64,000 nucleotides of DNA from Dipteris shenzhenensis (Eukaryota; Polypodiophyta; Polypodiopsida; Gleicheniales), in the NCBI GenBank assembly GCA_047967505.1, contig CM106538.1. The stretch is one strand, 5' to 3'. The notes below the pieces were generated by a model that made no database searches, had not been told where the DNA came from, and worked only from the letters and a program-made list of their open reading frames with translations. This document shows, piece by piece, positions 22,501 through 35,938 of the stretch; within the stretch, counting starts at the first letter, position 1; each line of letters opens with the position of its first letter. Position numbers and translations under genes: made by a program.

Positions 22501-23020
22501 GTTTTGATATCGAGTTGACTCTTTTATCTTTAAACGTAAGGTAATGAGGCTAGGGAGACTTCTGCTCATTTCTTTTCAAAAAAATTAACACGGTTTACCT
22601 CTGTTTAGTTACTTCTTTCCATTGTCTTTGTATCATTTCCCTCATTATCATTGTTTCTTGTGCATTCATTTGTCCCACACGTATCCTACCTTCTGCTCCT
22701 AATAGTTTTTACTTTATGCTTCATAAGGAGTTTTATGATGGTGCCTTAGCTCTAATGGGTTTTGCCACATATTGTCTTTTCGTTTAATGATTGAGATGTA
22801 ATTGCTTAACTATAATGGTGTTGTTTCATAGATCAAGGACTATGTATAGTTCTTGCATCATTGAACCGAATTTGAATTAAATTTAATATGGAAATTTCCA
22901 AGAAGAGATGAAGAAAGACGTGGTAGTGGGGATCACTCAAGAGCCAAGGATGGAGTGGGTTCGAATTCTGTCTCTTGAGACTATCCTTAGCCCGTTGAGG
23001 CATTAATGGATGTCCACTAA
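22501..23020. other. AT-rich intergenic DNA
   Basis: No gene, domain or structured repeat recognised. Confidence 0.5.
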
Positions 23021-23175
23021 ATGGTCAGTAACAACATCTTTATCTGGTGGTCACATGGTAAGGTATACGACCACTCCTTGTCAGTAACAACATCTTTATC
23101 TGGTGGTCACATGGTCAGTAACAACATTTTTATCTGGTGGTCACATGGTAAGGTATATGACCACTCCTTGTTAGG
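23021..23175. repeat. Tandem repeat with GGTCAGTAACAACATC units
   Basis: Three copies of a unit containing GTCAGTAACAACATCTTTAT and CTGGTGGTCACATGG, two of them followed by AAGGTATACGACCACTCCTTG-like sequence, lie head to tail. Confidence 0.75.
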
Positions 23176-23639
23176 CCTACCTTATTATTAAGAACAAGCC
23201 AATGCATTTCAACCTAGTTGGCTAATGATTATCTAGTGAAGAAGTTTCAATCTTATAACTGTGATAGTCCTATGCTGGAACCCAAAATAATTTTCACTAA
23301 CACATATACAAATATGAATTACAATTTACATCTTCATGATGGTTCATATATTATACATGATCTGAATGCTTCTCAAATGGTGTGTGGGCTTCATTCCATT
23401 ATGGGGTATTTATACAAGTTGGAGAGCTTCTCTCTCACAAAGTTGTAGCAATCCAATAATCTTATTATTTGATTTTTTATGTACATGGTTAGTGTGTCCC
23501 ACCTAGCTCGTCACATACAACCACCCTAGTTAGTTGGTTGATGGATGCCAAATATCCAATTCTTGACCAACTTACTAGTTATCCAACTAGATCATTGCCA
23601 GCCAACCACCTAGTGAGAGTCAGCTAGTTCAAACATGGA

Positions 23640-23875
23640 ATTGGTTTGAACAACTAGGCAAGGTACTTGACTAGATTGGCCAAGCTGCAACATGCCCATC
23701 AAAATGGGTTAGCTAGGCTTGCTAAGGTTTGGGGCTTTGAACATGCTAGCTCAAACCTGGCATGGGTTTGAACAACTAGGCAAGGTACTTAACTAGATTG
23801 GCCAAGCAACATGCCCATCAAAATGGGTTAGCTAGGCTTGCTAAGGTTTGGGGCTTTGAACCAAAGCTACACTAA
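23640..23875. repeat. Direct duplication, unit about 125 bp
   Basis: GGTTTGAACAACTAGGCAAG through GGTTTGGGGCTTTGAAC appears twice in tandem with few differences (a TGC insertion in the first copy). No coding sequence. Confidence 0.75.
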
Positions 23876-26460
23876 GATGTATAAATGAATTCAAATTCTA
23901 TTTCATTCACATAGTAGGGTTGAATGAACTAATAAAATTCTATAAAATCAAGAAAATAGAGGTAATAGGATTAAGTTAATGTATTAGCATGTCATTGAGC
24001 AAGCAAGTGTATTGTTTCGGTATTATATGTTTGGCCATGGTCAGTACTCCACCGAGCAATATGTAAGATATCACGTGCATTCATTAGAAGGGGTTTGTAA
24101 TTTAGACATCTCACAACTCTTAGGGATCCATTACTTATTGACACTTGCTTTTGGGTTGCCATAGGTCATGAGCTAATAGCTACCTCTGGAACCTCTTAAA
24201 TGGGAATGCTCCTAGCTTATAATGGAATCTTCTTTGCTTCTCCTCTTCCCAAAGTGCAACGTGTTGTTGGGCCTCATTTTCCCAAAGAGACATGCACCAC
24301 TCAAGTAGCACTGAGGGAAGTTGTCGTCCGAAAAAAGAGAAGGTTGCACAGGCTTCAAAGTATATGAAGGAGTATGGTAAAATATGTATGTAAGATAAGG
24401 ATCTTTATATTTATCCAATGAAAGCACATGCTAGATTAGGATTTTTACATAGGGAATACTCGAGTGTTTTGCATACTCTTCTTGTTGTAAAGGTCCCTCT
24501 TGTTTGCCGGCATTCTTATGTCTTTATATGATATATTTTCAATATACTAATAAATTTCATTTTGCAAAGATCAAGAATTTAGGATTGATCAAACCAAAAA
24601 AAGGGCACCAAAATGGGGATAAAAAATGATTCTGGGAAAAAAATACATATTTGTATAGAAAAAGGGTACATTTCATTAATGGAAAAATCACAGATAAGGG
24701 ATTTTACAAATAGGCCTTGAATGCATGTGATATAGAGGGTTTATACATAGTGACTCCCCTGAGCCCTTCAGGATCTATGAGACTGGTGCTCATTATCAAC
24801 AAATAGTGAGCTTTCACATCAATGAAGTAAAATACTATAGACTTTCCATGTAGTTAGAACTTGATGCACTTGCTTATGTGCCAGCCAATGTATCCTATCC
24901 TATTGCAATGTTTCAAAACTTCTTTTAGATAAATCCCTAGGTTTGTAGTAGGTTGCTTTAACAAAATTTTTAGGTTGCCTCGATTGTCATCATATCTTTC
25001 TTTGACGTGAACATAGTCTTGGCATCTTAGGAGTACATGTTGCCCATTTTTCTCTGATTTTCTACCTCCAATGTGGGGGAGATATTACATATCCTTTCTT
25101 CTATTAGGACTTTAGGTCTTTCCCATCTTCCATTCTCCACTTCTAGATCCTATGAACTAGTTCTCATTTTTCATATTAGATGCCTTTTAAACATTGCAAT
25201 GTCTCACCCTTGGAATTTTTGCATCTTGCAGCTGTCCACTAGATTAATTTCATATTTGTAAACTACATTTTGGACCTTGTGTACTTTTACCATAATTTGT
25301 TTAGCATCTTCTTAGTCACTAATTCCCTAATCTCACATGCATCCTCTAGTATATTGACAGTTGCTTTACCCTATCCTTCCATTCATTTTGTCCCATCTCA
25401 GCATGGTTTGTGTAGCTTCCAATGCCTTGTGAGGTATCCTACTACATCCACCATCTTCTCCACTTTGTTTGAGGTAGATCATGAATTGGCATATGGCCTT
25501 CCCTTTGGGAGGTATCATACTCATCTCAGCTAGTATGATCGGGTAGGGTATCTATGTCTTAACCCACAATTCCCCTATGATAAATCTTTTATGTAAAGTT
25601 TCTATTCTTTTCTATTGGGTCCTAGAGAGCCCAGAAGCCCATTATGAAAAAATGGAGCTCATTTTGGGGCCCTATAAGAAATTCATGATTTTCTTATTTC
25701 TTTGGCTACTAGAGTGAGAAGAATAACTTTACATGATCGAGCAATCAATCAAAGGTATAAATTAAGAAAGATATAAATTGACATCTTAAAGTTCCTACTC
25801 TTGCTTTTGAATTCTAGACGAGTCCATTATAAATGCTACATCCAAGGACCCAAATGGATTTCTACCACCTTGGTGTAGACTTTAGTATTCTTTTACATCA
25901 TCATAGTCTCTAGATCATGCTAAAACCTCCAAAACAACATTTGAATCACTAATTTTGGACACTTGAAGGGGACAAAATGATTAAAATAGGCACCACAAAA
26001 CACTGTGCTCAAGAAGCAATTAAGGCACCTAGAAAACCTCTTAAAAAACTTTTCAGTCACTAAGTTTAGATGCCCAAAGGGGTCAAAATTACCAAAATAG
26101 GTGCCACAAAGCACCGTTCTCATCAAGAAAGTGATTTGTGCACTTGGCTCCTAAGGCCCAAATTATTTTCTTGAGCATAGTGCTCTGTGGCACCTTAGGA
26201 TCCAAGTGCCCAAATCGGTTTCTTGGGCACAATGCTCTATGGCACCTATTTTGGTCATTTTGACTACTCTAGGTATCCAAACTTAATAATCCAAAGTCAT
26301 TTTGGGGGTTTTCTCCTGCTTTGGATAAAATGGTGATGTCATAAAAACCCTAAATTGTACACCAAAATAGTAAAAAGATTCGGGCAAGTAGCTGTATTGA
26401 CGAAGGATATATTTTATTTGAATTTTGTTAGCTTATCATATAACCAAACACTTGTTTTTT
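23876..26460. other. AT-rich intergenic DNA, no gene
   Basis: Only short frames without recognisable domains. Near 25920-26270 related phrases (GGCACCACAAAACAC, GGTGCCACAAAGCACC, TCTGTGGCACC) occur in both orientations, giving loose inverted repeats. Confidence 0.5.
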
Positions 26461-26469
26461 GAAAATTGA

Positions 26470-27415
26470 ATCTAGCACATAGAAATTTCAATTTGCCACA
26501 TGGCACTTTGCATTTTGAACATAGTACTTTGCATATAGCACATGATCATACATTTGTGTAGGCCGAGAGGTGGCACAATTCCTCTCTAAAAAATTATAAG
26601 ACCAAGGAACGTGCCTTTCCTTGGGTTCGTGTCGATTTGCACAATTTGCATAAAGCACGAGTATAGCACATAGTGGTTTGAATTTGGCACATAGCACTTT
26701 GCATCTTTTAGCACATAGCAATTTGAATTCGGCACATATCACTTTGCATTTGGCACATGGCACTTTGCATTTGGCACATAGTACACTGCATATATCACAT
26801 AACCACACATTTATGTGGGGGGAGAGTTGGCACGCTTCCTCTCCAAAAATTATAAGACCAAGGAACGTGCCTTTCCGTGGGTTCATATCGATTTGCATTT
26901 AGCACACAAGAATTTGCATATAGCACATAGCAATTTGAGTTTGGCACATAGTACTTTGGATCTTATAGCACATAGCAATTTGAATTGGCATATAGCACTT
27001 TGAATTTGGCACATAGTACACTACATAACCACACATTTGTGTGGGGGGAGAGTTGGCATGCTTCCTCTCCAAAAATTATAAGACCAAGGAATGTGCCTTT
27101 CCTTGGGTTCATATCGATTTGCATTTAGCACATAGCGATTTGAATTTGGCACATAGTACTTTGGATCTTTTAGCACATAGCAATTTGAATTGGCACATAG
27201 CACTTTGCATTTGGCACATAGTACACTGCATATAGCACATAACCACACATTTGTGTGGGTGGAGAGTTGGCATGCTTCCTCTCCAAAAATTATAAGACCA
27301 AGGAACGTGCCTTTCCTTGGGTTCATATTGATTTGCATTTAGCACACATTAAATTTGCAAATAGCACATAGAAATTTGATTTTGGCAAATAGCACTTTGC
27401 ATGTGGTACATATTG
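26470..27415. repeat. Satellite-like higher-order tandem array
   Basis: Four higher-order units of roughly 215-260 bp start near 26540, 26799, 27023 and 27237. Each contains a run of about 20-bp sub-repeats (TTGGCACATAGCACTTTGCA-type) and a conserved block with TTATAAGACCAAGGAACGTG. Frames through the array reflect the repeat and are not genes. Confidence 0.85.
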
Positions 27416-27548
27416 ATGAATTACCATGATGATAAATTCCATTGCAATTCTTATTTGTTTTTCTGAATGCTATTAACAAAAACTAATTCTCTTTTTAGTA
27501 ATTGACCCACACTGGTTTTACAAAACGTGGTGGGGAAGGATGGCTGAC

Positions 27549-27571
27549 ATGCACACACACACACACACACA
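27549..27571. repeat. (AC)n microsatellite
   Basis: About eleven AC dinucleotides. Confidence 0.9.
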
Positions 27572-30340
27572 AACCATGTGTCTCTTATATGTAGTTGTCC
27601 GTGTGTATCGTGTGTAGCACATGCCCATTCTTCTTTCTCTCAGAGATGGAACTTAGCATTTCTTGCTAATGCTCTAGCACTATTGTTCTTTTAAACTAGT
27701 GAGGCTTACATTTGAGAAATAAACAGGGAAAGGATTGCATAGGATGCTGTACATGATACAACTCGGATTGGTCCTTCATTCCCGTTATCCTTGCAATTAT
27801 GGTCTCAAAGCTACAAATATGGTTTCAAAGCCGAGAAAGACAATGGCCCTATTTCAATATTGCAAAGAGTCCTAACTACCACTTTCTTGCAGCTTATTGC
27901 CTGTGTGTCACGATCTTCTGTTGTCAAGTACCTAATTTTCAAAGCTGCCACCTGAAAACTCTCGGGGTGGTGGACTCAGTAACTTCTGGTAGAATTCAAA
28001 CAAAAAATCACCATGCTGCATGATGCTATGCGATAAGCTACCTACGGTGGACACACCATTCTAAATCATTCCAAGCCCTTTGCCCCTCAAAAGTGATCAC
28101 ATGAAAGTAGGTCGCTACCATATTCTTGAATTTAAAGGTTCCCTGACGATGGCTATTGAACGCTTCTTCTCTTAGACTTAGCCGCTTTTTGGAAAGTTGC
28201 AAAGCAATTCTTCTCACAAGGCATCACATTGGGATAACTGCCACGAAGAAAAAATCTTTTACACGATAGGTAGAAACGTCGATCAATTCTTTCTTCCTTC
28301 AAGTCTGATCTTTCAAGCAAGCTTTGCATTAATGCATTTGGTCAATCAATCCATGGATAACCAGATCTATACGTATGTGAGCTGTGGAAGCTACACAACC
28401 ATTTCTTTATCTCATGTCAAGTCAAAAGCACTCGGCCTTGAAATTAATCGATTGAGTGAGCATCATGAAAATGTTGTTTGTTTGGAGAAAGGTCTTGCCG
28501 CTGTGATAATTTGTTTTGCCATTATATCTCTAACCTTACAAAAATTCTAACAAGAATAAAGGATGCTTACAAGCCCAGGGATTCATGATGCTTCTGTAGC
28601 ACGAACGCCATGCTTATCATCAGAATACCAGCGACTTGCGAGGTGCAAAACAAAAGTTCGTAATTAGTTGCTGATACGCTATCTTGATGATGCAAGTTTA
28701 CTGTGCAAAGCCAAAATCCACTATGTTTGCAAGCCTAGAGTGGCATACGATGTACAATGATTAAGACATTGAGGGATATATAAAACCAGTGCAAGGAGAG
28801 CCATGTTACAATTGTCGTTCGATTCTGGTTCCAAATCAAGGCACTTTTTTGCAAAATAGAGATGAGGAGGATGGCCAAGTAAGAAAGAGAAAAGCTTTCC
28901 ATATCGTGTTGTTCGTGCATGAAAAAAGAGTATGTTGCATAACAACAACTTCTAACGATTATTAGTGCTTCGGCAACATCTCCACAATCCACTTGTCTAA
29001 CTTCAAAAATGGGTTGGAGGACATTCTATTGCGGAGACATATCCAATGCATTGAGATAGCGTACAAGGTCCATGTGACAACAAAAGCGTAGCCTCCATAG
29101 GTGGGAGCAGCATCTATCACCATCTTAATGACTGCATCGACTTGATGAGAGAAGAATGGAAACTGTTTGGCTTGCTGAGACTGGTTACATTAGGCAATAA
29201 GTTCTTGCCCATCAAGCACGAAGAAAGGAGTGTTCTAGTAACAAAGATAGCAAATATCTATGAGGAAATTGTGCTCCTAAAGCATGAGCACAAAGCGTCT
29301 CTAGACAAGAGTTACTCGCATGGAAACGCATTGGGAACATTGCTTGAATGTGCTAAATACTCGTACTTGCATCATCGTGAGAGCATTCAATCTTTGTTTG
29401 CATCATCTTAGCATTTCTCTTGACAGGCTGTGCCATTCATTTCATATATCATCATGAGAGAATTCAATCTTTGTTCGCATCATCTTAGCATTTATCTCGA
29501 CAGACTATGCCATTCATTTCATATTTGCATAGCAAGATGCATGGCAGCAAGGATGAAGTATGTAGGCATTGAGGGCTGATATCAGGAGAAGGCAAAGCAA
29601 GGTCAGCTATGCGAGGATGCAAAACCAGCATCAAATCTTGCAAAGATGGTTATTCTCCACGATGATGGAAGGAGCCAAGATGATGAACTCTGTGGGGGCT
29701 TGAGTTTGTAAATATGAAATTAATAAGTAAAGCTTAAGGTCCCTTTATGAGTTATTTATGGAGCATGACACATGGCTCAAGGAGAGGCCAGATTTTCATT
29801 TCATCTCACAATGCTACCTGCCTAAAAATCCACTTGGCTCTTTTGGACATAGCAATTATGACGCACTAAAAACTGAGAGCGGGAACTTCAAAATGTTAGT
29901 TGAAAGAAGAGCAAGAACTTACAATTTTGATGTAGCATTTATGACACACTAAAAAACAAGATCAAGAACTTCAAAATGTCAATTTGTCAGGTGTCTCTAG
30001 AGAGAGAGGGCATCTATTTTTTTGAAAAAAGAAAAGCATTTCCATAGTAACATTGGCCTCTCTCTCATTTGAGGATCTCTTTTTTTACCTAACCTAATTG
30101 AGCTCCGTTTTTTCCTAATGTCATGCTGGATAACCATAAAGGATCATTATTTGTACATTCTAACAACTTTCTTATTTCCTAATTCCAAAGTGTGTCCTCT
30201 TACACTTGTTTTGAAAGTTGTACAAAGTTTTTAGTCCTACTAGAATTATTCTTCCTACACATGCATTCCACTTGTAGTTGGTGGTAAATTCCAGCCCTAC
30301 ATATTTGTATAAGGCTCCTCTTGGAAGGTGACATTAATCT
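27572..30340. other. Unique-looking DNA with two short unrecognised frames
   Basis: A + strand frame at 28197-28550 (117 codons) and one at 29142-29411 (89 codons, with KFLPIKHEERSVLVTKIANI) have protein-like composition but match no family I know. Both lack an upstream continuation, so they may be old gene fragments. At 29367-29525 a unit of about 78 bp (CATCGTGAGAGCATTCAATC to CATTCATTTCATAT) is duplicated in tandem. Confidence 0.4.
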
Positions 30341-30345
30341 ATTTA

Positions 30346-31090
30346 TTAGGTTTCCCAATCACCATGACTTTTGTCTTTGGATATGTCAACTTGTATTCTT
30401 ACATGTCTATAGAATTCTCCTAATGGATCCAAATGTGCTTGCATTTTTTTCTTTCTCTTTGTCAAGAATACTACATCATTTTCATAAATAAGAAATAGTA
30501 AAGGATACCCTACAATTTGGACACTTTCTTTGCTATGTATTTTGACCCAATTCTGAGCCAATTCTACACTCCATTAATTAAAAAACAAAAAGAGTTGGCA
30601 AGAGAGGGGAAAACTCTTCATGACCCCTATGTCACTAATGAAAATTTCACTTTGGAGCCCATCCAAAAGTCGTTGTGCTAGCTCGGCTAAAACTTTCTCA
30701 TTTAAATTATACATAGCTTCTCGAATGTCATGAGACTAGACTTGAAGCTTTTCTAACCTTTCATGATAATTTTTTATGTGGAACTTCTTGAAATCCACAA
30801 ATCAACAAAGGAACGCTTCTTTTTTGTGTTTATCTCCTTCCAATGCAACACTTATGCAACCAAACAGTCTATTGTTGAGTTTTGGGGTGAAACCCTGCTT
30901 GTATGGTGCCCTCACTCTCCCTGTCTCCCTTTTTTCTACTCAAGGATAGTGCTCTACAACTTGGCCCCATTAGGTTGCTCACCATGATAGTGCGATAGTC
31001 TTTTGTCACTTGTTGTCTCCTCCCTTGTGGACCAGCAAAATTTTTCCAAGTCGCCATTTTGAAGGACACCCTTTCTATGTGGCCATGTTC
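30346..31090 (-). pseudogene. LINE (non-LTR) reverse transcriptase remnant
   Basis: The minus-strand reading, across several frames, shows the order of a LINE ORF2 palm domain: a GGD..VTKDYRTIMVSNLMG block (about 31000-31050), QAGF (about 30900), a VDF-K-FH block (about 30800), GLQSEIFISDIGV (about 30650), then PLLFLIYENDVVFLTKRKKK (30400-30510) and VDISKDKSHG. The catalytic F/YxDD box reads YEND, so one catalytic aspartate is lost. Stops and frameshifts confirm decay. Endonuclease and tail are not recognisable. Confidence 0.65.
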
Positions 31091-31309
31091 ATAAGTTTAG
31101 TGAGCATTTTCTTTGTCTTCTCTACCTCCTATGCGAGCATCTCTACTTTTAGCCCTTGCATATCTAGAGCTTTTCCATTTGCTTTTTTTGTCAGCCCTTT
31201 CCTATGTCTTCCTTTGTTATGATGTTCTTTGATATAAAAGTCATGACTTTCCTTAGGGTGATCAGTATTTATAGCCCTATATATCATGTGCATTCAAGGT
31301 TTAGCTGTG

Positions 31310-31517
31310 AAATGCCTTATATATAAATTTATCATGAGTAAAACACACCATTTTTCTATTCGATGTATGAATAGTCCCTTTATATGATAACCTTATATGT
31401 GCGAAAATGTGTAAAATGCCTTATATATAAATTTATCATGAGTAAAACACAACATTTTTCTATTCAATCTATGAATAACCCCTTTATATGACAACCTTAT
31501 ATGTGTGAAAAATGTGT
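31310..31517. repeat. Direct duplication, unit about 103 bp
   Basis: GCCTTATATATAAATTTATC through CCTTATATGTG is repeated head to tail with a few substitutions. Confidence 0.8.
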
Positions 31518-32150
31518 AAAAATGGGATTTATAGAATGGCTCTATTGAACCCACACGCTATGCTTAAATATTTGTGAGTGACCCCCACTTTCTCTTCTCC
31601 CTCCCTTTTGTAGAGCTCTTTGAAAAAATGTATTATGTCTTCCAATGCTACTTTCCTTGCCTAAGGTTTATTGCCATGCAGTATAATCTGAAGAAACATC
31701 ATTGGGTTCATTTTATCTCCTTGAAAGCTTCAAGTTACTTGCTTTAAAGAAAAAATCTCTTTTTGTTTCTCACCACCTACTTGTATGCTTAGGCTTTGCC
31801 TTTTTTCTCTTTGAAGCCTTATTTGCATTTTAACAATCTTGGTCATACAAGTGATTGCATGGCATTCTAATGCTCCTTCCCTTGCTTTTAACAAATCATT
31901 CTTGGGCTGTTATCTGTAATAAAAATATTATTTATGTTTTCATTCCATCTCAAGTAGATGGCATTTGACCTTGTGATAGTACTATCTCTATTTCCCTCTC
32001 ATAAATATGGACCTTTTTGTAATCGGTTCTTAGCCTTATTTGCACAACAATTCTCTATTTTTTAATAGAATTCTTTGTCCTTATGATGCCTAAGAACATT
32101 TCTCTATGATTGAATTCTAGAGTCTCTCCTTCAATCTTAAGGTATGGCGG
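31518..32150. other. AT-rich DNA, no gene recognised
   Basis: It may include decayed 5' parts of the LINE on the minus strand, but nothing is diagnostic. Confidence 0.35.
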
Positions 32151-32154
32151 GCGT

Positions 32155-32236
32155 GCACACACACACACACACACACACAAAGAGTTTCATGATGATATTT
32201 GGATCATAACCTTGCACTTTAATTGATGAAGCATCC

Positions 32237-32271
<35 letters not shown>

Positions 32272-32325
32272 ATGATGAGATTTGGATCATAAGCTTGCAC
32301 TTTTATTAATGAAGCATCTATGACC
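32155..32325. repeat. (AC)n and (GA)n microsatellites in a short duplication
   Basis: (AC)n at about 32156-32179 and (GA)n at about 32239-32267. The roughly 58-bp sequence GAGTTTCATGATGA...GAAGCATC that precedes the GA run is repeated after it. Confidence 0.85.
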
Positions 32326-33100
32326 ATATTATGTCTTTTTGTCCCTCCTATGCTTATTTTAAATTATGGAAAAAGTTGTTACTGTACTCAAAATGAGTGG
32401 AGGCCTTCTATTTCTATACATCAATCTAAATGATTGCAATTACATGCTAGATTTAATTCCTAATGATTACATTTTTTAAAATTAGAGTTATTGACTAGAG
32501 AATGTATTTACATTGGATATAGTGCCACCTAGTTCAAGATCCTCCACTCACTATTTCTTTGCAATATGTTGATTGCCTAAGTAAATGTCTAAGTTGCTTA
32601 TTAAATGCAATGAGTACTCCCTTCAAGAGGTCCTTGTCCCAAACATGCATGATGTGATACATGCACTTAGGATAAGTCACTTATAATTTTGATGGAAGGG
32701 TGTCAAGTTGAGTAGAATACATGGAAGAATTCTTGACTTGGTTGCATGCCCACGATGACAATTAGGATAAGACCATGTGATCTATGGATGATATGTAGAC
32801 ATGCCTTTGAAGAATGAGTACTTAGTATCATTTTTTCAAACATGTGATGTGTTTTGTGAATTCTAAACAAATTTTTGTCAAGAGTGAGGCAATCATTTAA
32901 TTTTGCAGAAGTTAAGGCAATTTTTTAAAATTTAAGGTAATAACTATTTTTGTAAATGTGGAAACAATCTTGGTGCAATTCTATGTTGTAAGCTTAAAAG
33001 TTTGCCCATGTCAATGCTCAAATTTAAAGAATTGAAGCTCATGTAAATATTTCAAAAAATTGGAGCTCAATTGATATTTCATGTCTTTTCCATTTCAATA
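32326..33100. other. AT-rich DNA, no gene
   Basis: No frame or repeat of note. Confidence 0.5.
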
Positions 33101-33109
33101 CTTAATTTT

Positions 33110-33515
33110 GAAGAATGAATATCAAATTTGTATAATTTGAGAGGTTCTCTACACATTCTAAGAACTCTAACTCCAATTTGGCATAGCTTTTTGTCCTACT
33201 CTAGATTTTTACATAATGCATGTTGATTTTTTTTCCTTGTTTGCATCAAGTTACATCTTATCATTATCTATCATTGCCTTGATGTCAAAAATTTTCCATG
33301 TCAATATTTAATTTTGAATAATCTGAGCTTGAATATCAAATTTGTATAATTTAAGAGGTGCTCTACACATTTCAAGAAGTCTTACTCGAATTGTGGCATA
33401 GATTTTTGTCTTACTCTAGATTTTCATATGATGCATGAAAAAAAAAATTCCTTGTTTGCATCCAGTTACATCGCATCATGATATATCATGGCCTTGATGT
33501 CCTACATTGCCTTGC
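33110..33515. repeat. Direct duplication, unit about 205 bp
   Basis: Blocks including ATCAAATTTGTATAATTT, CTCTACACATT, TACTCTAGATTTT and GCCTTGATGTC occur in the same order at about 33117-33290 and 33327-33505 with moderate divergence. Confidence 0.75.
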
Positions 33516-33974
33516 TTATTTACTATAGATTGCATCTTATCTTTAGATTCAAGTTTTCATTTGCTTTAAGCTACATTACATTTAATTTCATGTCATCATC
33601 TACACAAGCTACACATGAGATGCAAGATGAGCCAACAAATTTCTAGAGTTGGTCAATCTACAGTCTTCTCCTTTAAACCATTTTGCCATAATCTGCTGAT
33701 CATGTACTATGGCCTTTTCCAATGTATTTGCAATCATGTATAGACCACTTTTTATTGCACTCTATGATACTTGTTGTGTATGCTAGTTACTTGTATCTAT
33801 AAGGAGTAGCTTTAATATTGTATTAGTTGTGTTGTGCTATGTGCCTACTATTTGGCATTGATTTATGTCTTGTAGTTGCCCATTGCTCTATTCTTATTGC
33901 ATCCTTGATGCATGTAACTGTAAATTGCTAAAGTACTATAAAGTAATGCATCACATGGTTATAATTTGCATACT

Positions 33975-34375
33975 TCTAACCCCCTCATGAAGCTCCATTT
34001 GGGCTTTATTGATTACTTCTCCTCAGCTCTCAATGCGTTTCCTATCCCCACCTCTTCCTAGTCTCTCTTTTTACTCCTATTCACTTTTGAACCCCTTTGG
34101 ATTCTTTAGTTTCTATTCATGATCATCCTAATGTCCTTCATTTATACCAGTATTACCTCCACCTTCACCTTTATAACCCCCTCATGGACCTCTTTGTGCT
34201 CTAGTGATGACTCCTTAGCTCACAATGAGTTTCCTATCGGGCCACATATCTCCTACTCTCCCTTTGTCCTCCTATTCACCTCAGAGTTTAAACCCCTTTA
34301 AAATTTTTAGTCTCTATTGAACATCCTCCTATCTTTCATGTGTAGTAATATTACCTCCATCATCACATTTAAAAT
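33975..34375. repeat. Direct duplication, unit about 200 bp
   Basis: AACCCCCTCATG, GTTTCCTATC, CCTCCTATTCAC, AACCCCTTT, TTAGT-TCTATT and ATTACCTCCA recur in order in 33977-34175 and 34176-34375. Confidence 0.75.
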
Positions 34376-34620
34376 ATGCCTACTTGTCTTACCCCTTGTT
34401 GGACCTTCCACTCACCTAGGGCTATAGAAGCAACCATGCCTACATGTTCTTTTCTCACCTTCATTCTCTTACCCTCCTCAAACTCCCCCTCCACCCTTTG
34501 ACTCTCCCTCCATCCCATGAGCACAATATATCTTTCCTTTTCCTCACTCATAGACTCTCCCTCAACCCATCCCAAGACATGCATGTCCCTCCACAGAGAA
34601 AGAAACAATTGTGTATGTAT

Positions 34621-34651
<31 letters not shown>

Positions 34652-34740
34652 ACGCACACACGCACGTGCACACACACACACAATCTCTCTCTCTCTCTCT
34701 CTCTCTATGTGTGTGTGTGTGTGTGTGTGCATGTGTGTGT
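34621..34740. repeat. Compound (CA)n-(CT)n-(GT)n microsatellite
   Basis: About 120 bp of alternating CA, CT and GT runs. The CA and GT runs are complementary and could fold back on each other. Frames of His/Thr/Val/Cys repeats here are artefacts. Confidence 0.9.
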
Positions 34741-35888
34741 TAATTAAATTGATGGACTTGGATTTATAGTGAGATAAGCACAAACTTACCTGCATGCTTA
34801 TCTCTGTTTTGGGTTTGCTTAAGTTTAGGTTCACTTCTTCCCGAGTTTAGGTTCACTTCGTTTAGGTTTGGGTTCTAGGTTCCTTATTCTAATTTATACT
34901 TATTTTGAAGTCCTATTTCATGAGTTCACTACTTTGAGTTCACTTCTTTGTACATCCTCTTGGTTCTAGGTTCTTTTTTTCTTTGCTCTCATTTCTTCAA
35001 GTATTTGTGGGAGATTTGAAATTGGTCACTTTAAATTAATGATTTTAACATATTTTAAAAGTACAAAGTAGTAGTTTGAACTAATCCAGTTGTGATTTTT
35101 TATTGAGACTGGCTACACTCAAATAACACATGGTAATATACAAATACCACATAGTATTTTTATATTTATTGCATAATAATGTTTTATTAGAACGTGATGT
35201 TTCCAATATATTAGGTGGTATCATGGAATTACCACATGGTCAAAATTATTGTCAATTTATCCAAGATTCTAGTGCTCTCCAGTTGAACTTGTTGGAGTCT
35301 ATTAACAAAGCTTCAAATAAAAAATTCCATTTTTATTCTATCCTTTCTAAAAGTATCATGTGTCAATTGTGTAGCTCACTTTTGCCGGCTTGGTCAACGC
35401 ACATTAGATATAACATATTTTATTTTTAATATTTCTAGCTAGTATATTGTAGTGCTTGATTGTTTGTTAATTTATAGTTGCATATAATTTTATTTTTTTT
35501 AAGTTCTAGAGTCGGTAGTAGTATATTATTATTTAATTTAAATTATTTACAAAGTCAAAAATGTTACTTTTATGTTGGTAATGTTTAATTCATGTATTAA
35601 AAATTATACTAAAGTATTATTTGTAATAATTATTTAGTATTCTTTTAAGAAAAGATTCATGTGCCAATGGGAGGTTCACTTATGCTGACCTGTAACAACT
35701 CACTCATAGATGTAATGTACTATATTTGTAAAGTAAGGGATAATATTTGACTTTGAACTAGTTATGAAGCTTCCTTATGGTGGCCTATATCAACTCATTC
35801 ATAGTCTAGTTAGTTCTATGGCCTATATATGTTGCCCTCTATTAACCCATAAATCATACGTGCTAAAAATCTCCATATTATTGGATGT
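34741..35888. other. AT-rich DNA, no gene
   Basis: A 99-codon frame at 35130-35429 has no recognisable motif. Phrases such as CAACTCACTCATAG and CAACTCATTCATAG repeat near 35697-35800. Confidence 0.45.
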
Positions 35889-35938
35889 ATGAGCATTTAT
35901 TACTATATCATATATGATGAGTAGGAGTAGACTTATAC

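Noticed and set aside
26470-27415. Regular repeats resembling a CRISPR array
   Set aside because: Repeats and 'spacers' are both repetitive and degenerate, there are no cas genes, and the context is a plant nuclear genome.
28197-28550. 117-codon frame as a gene
   Set aside because: No recognisable motif, no splice context, and surrounding DNA is repeat-like; kept only as a note.
34369-34834. Frames with His-Thr and Val-Cys repeats
   Set aside because: Compound CA/CT/GT microsatellite.
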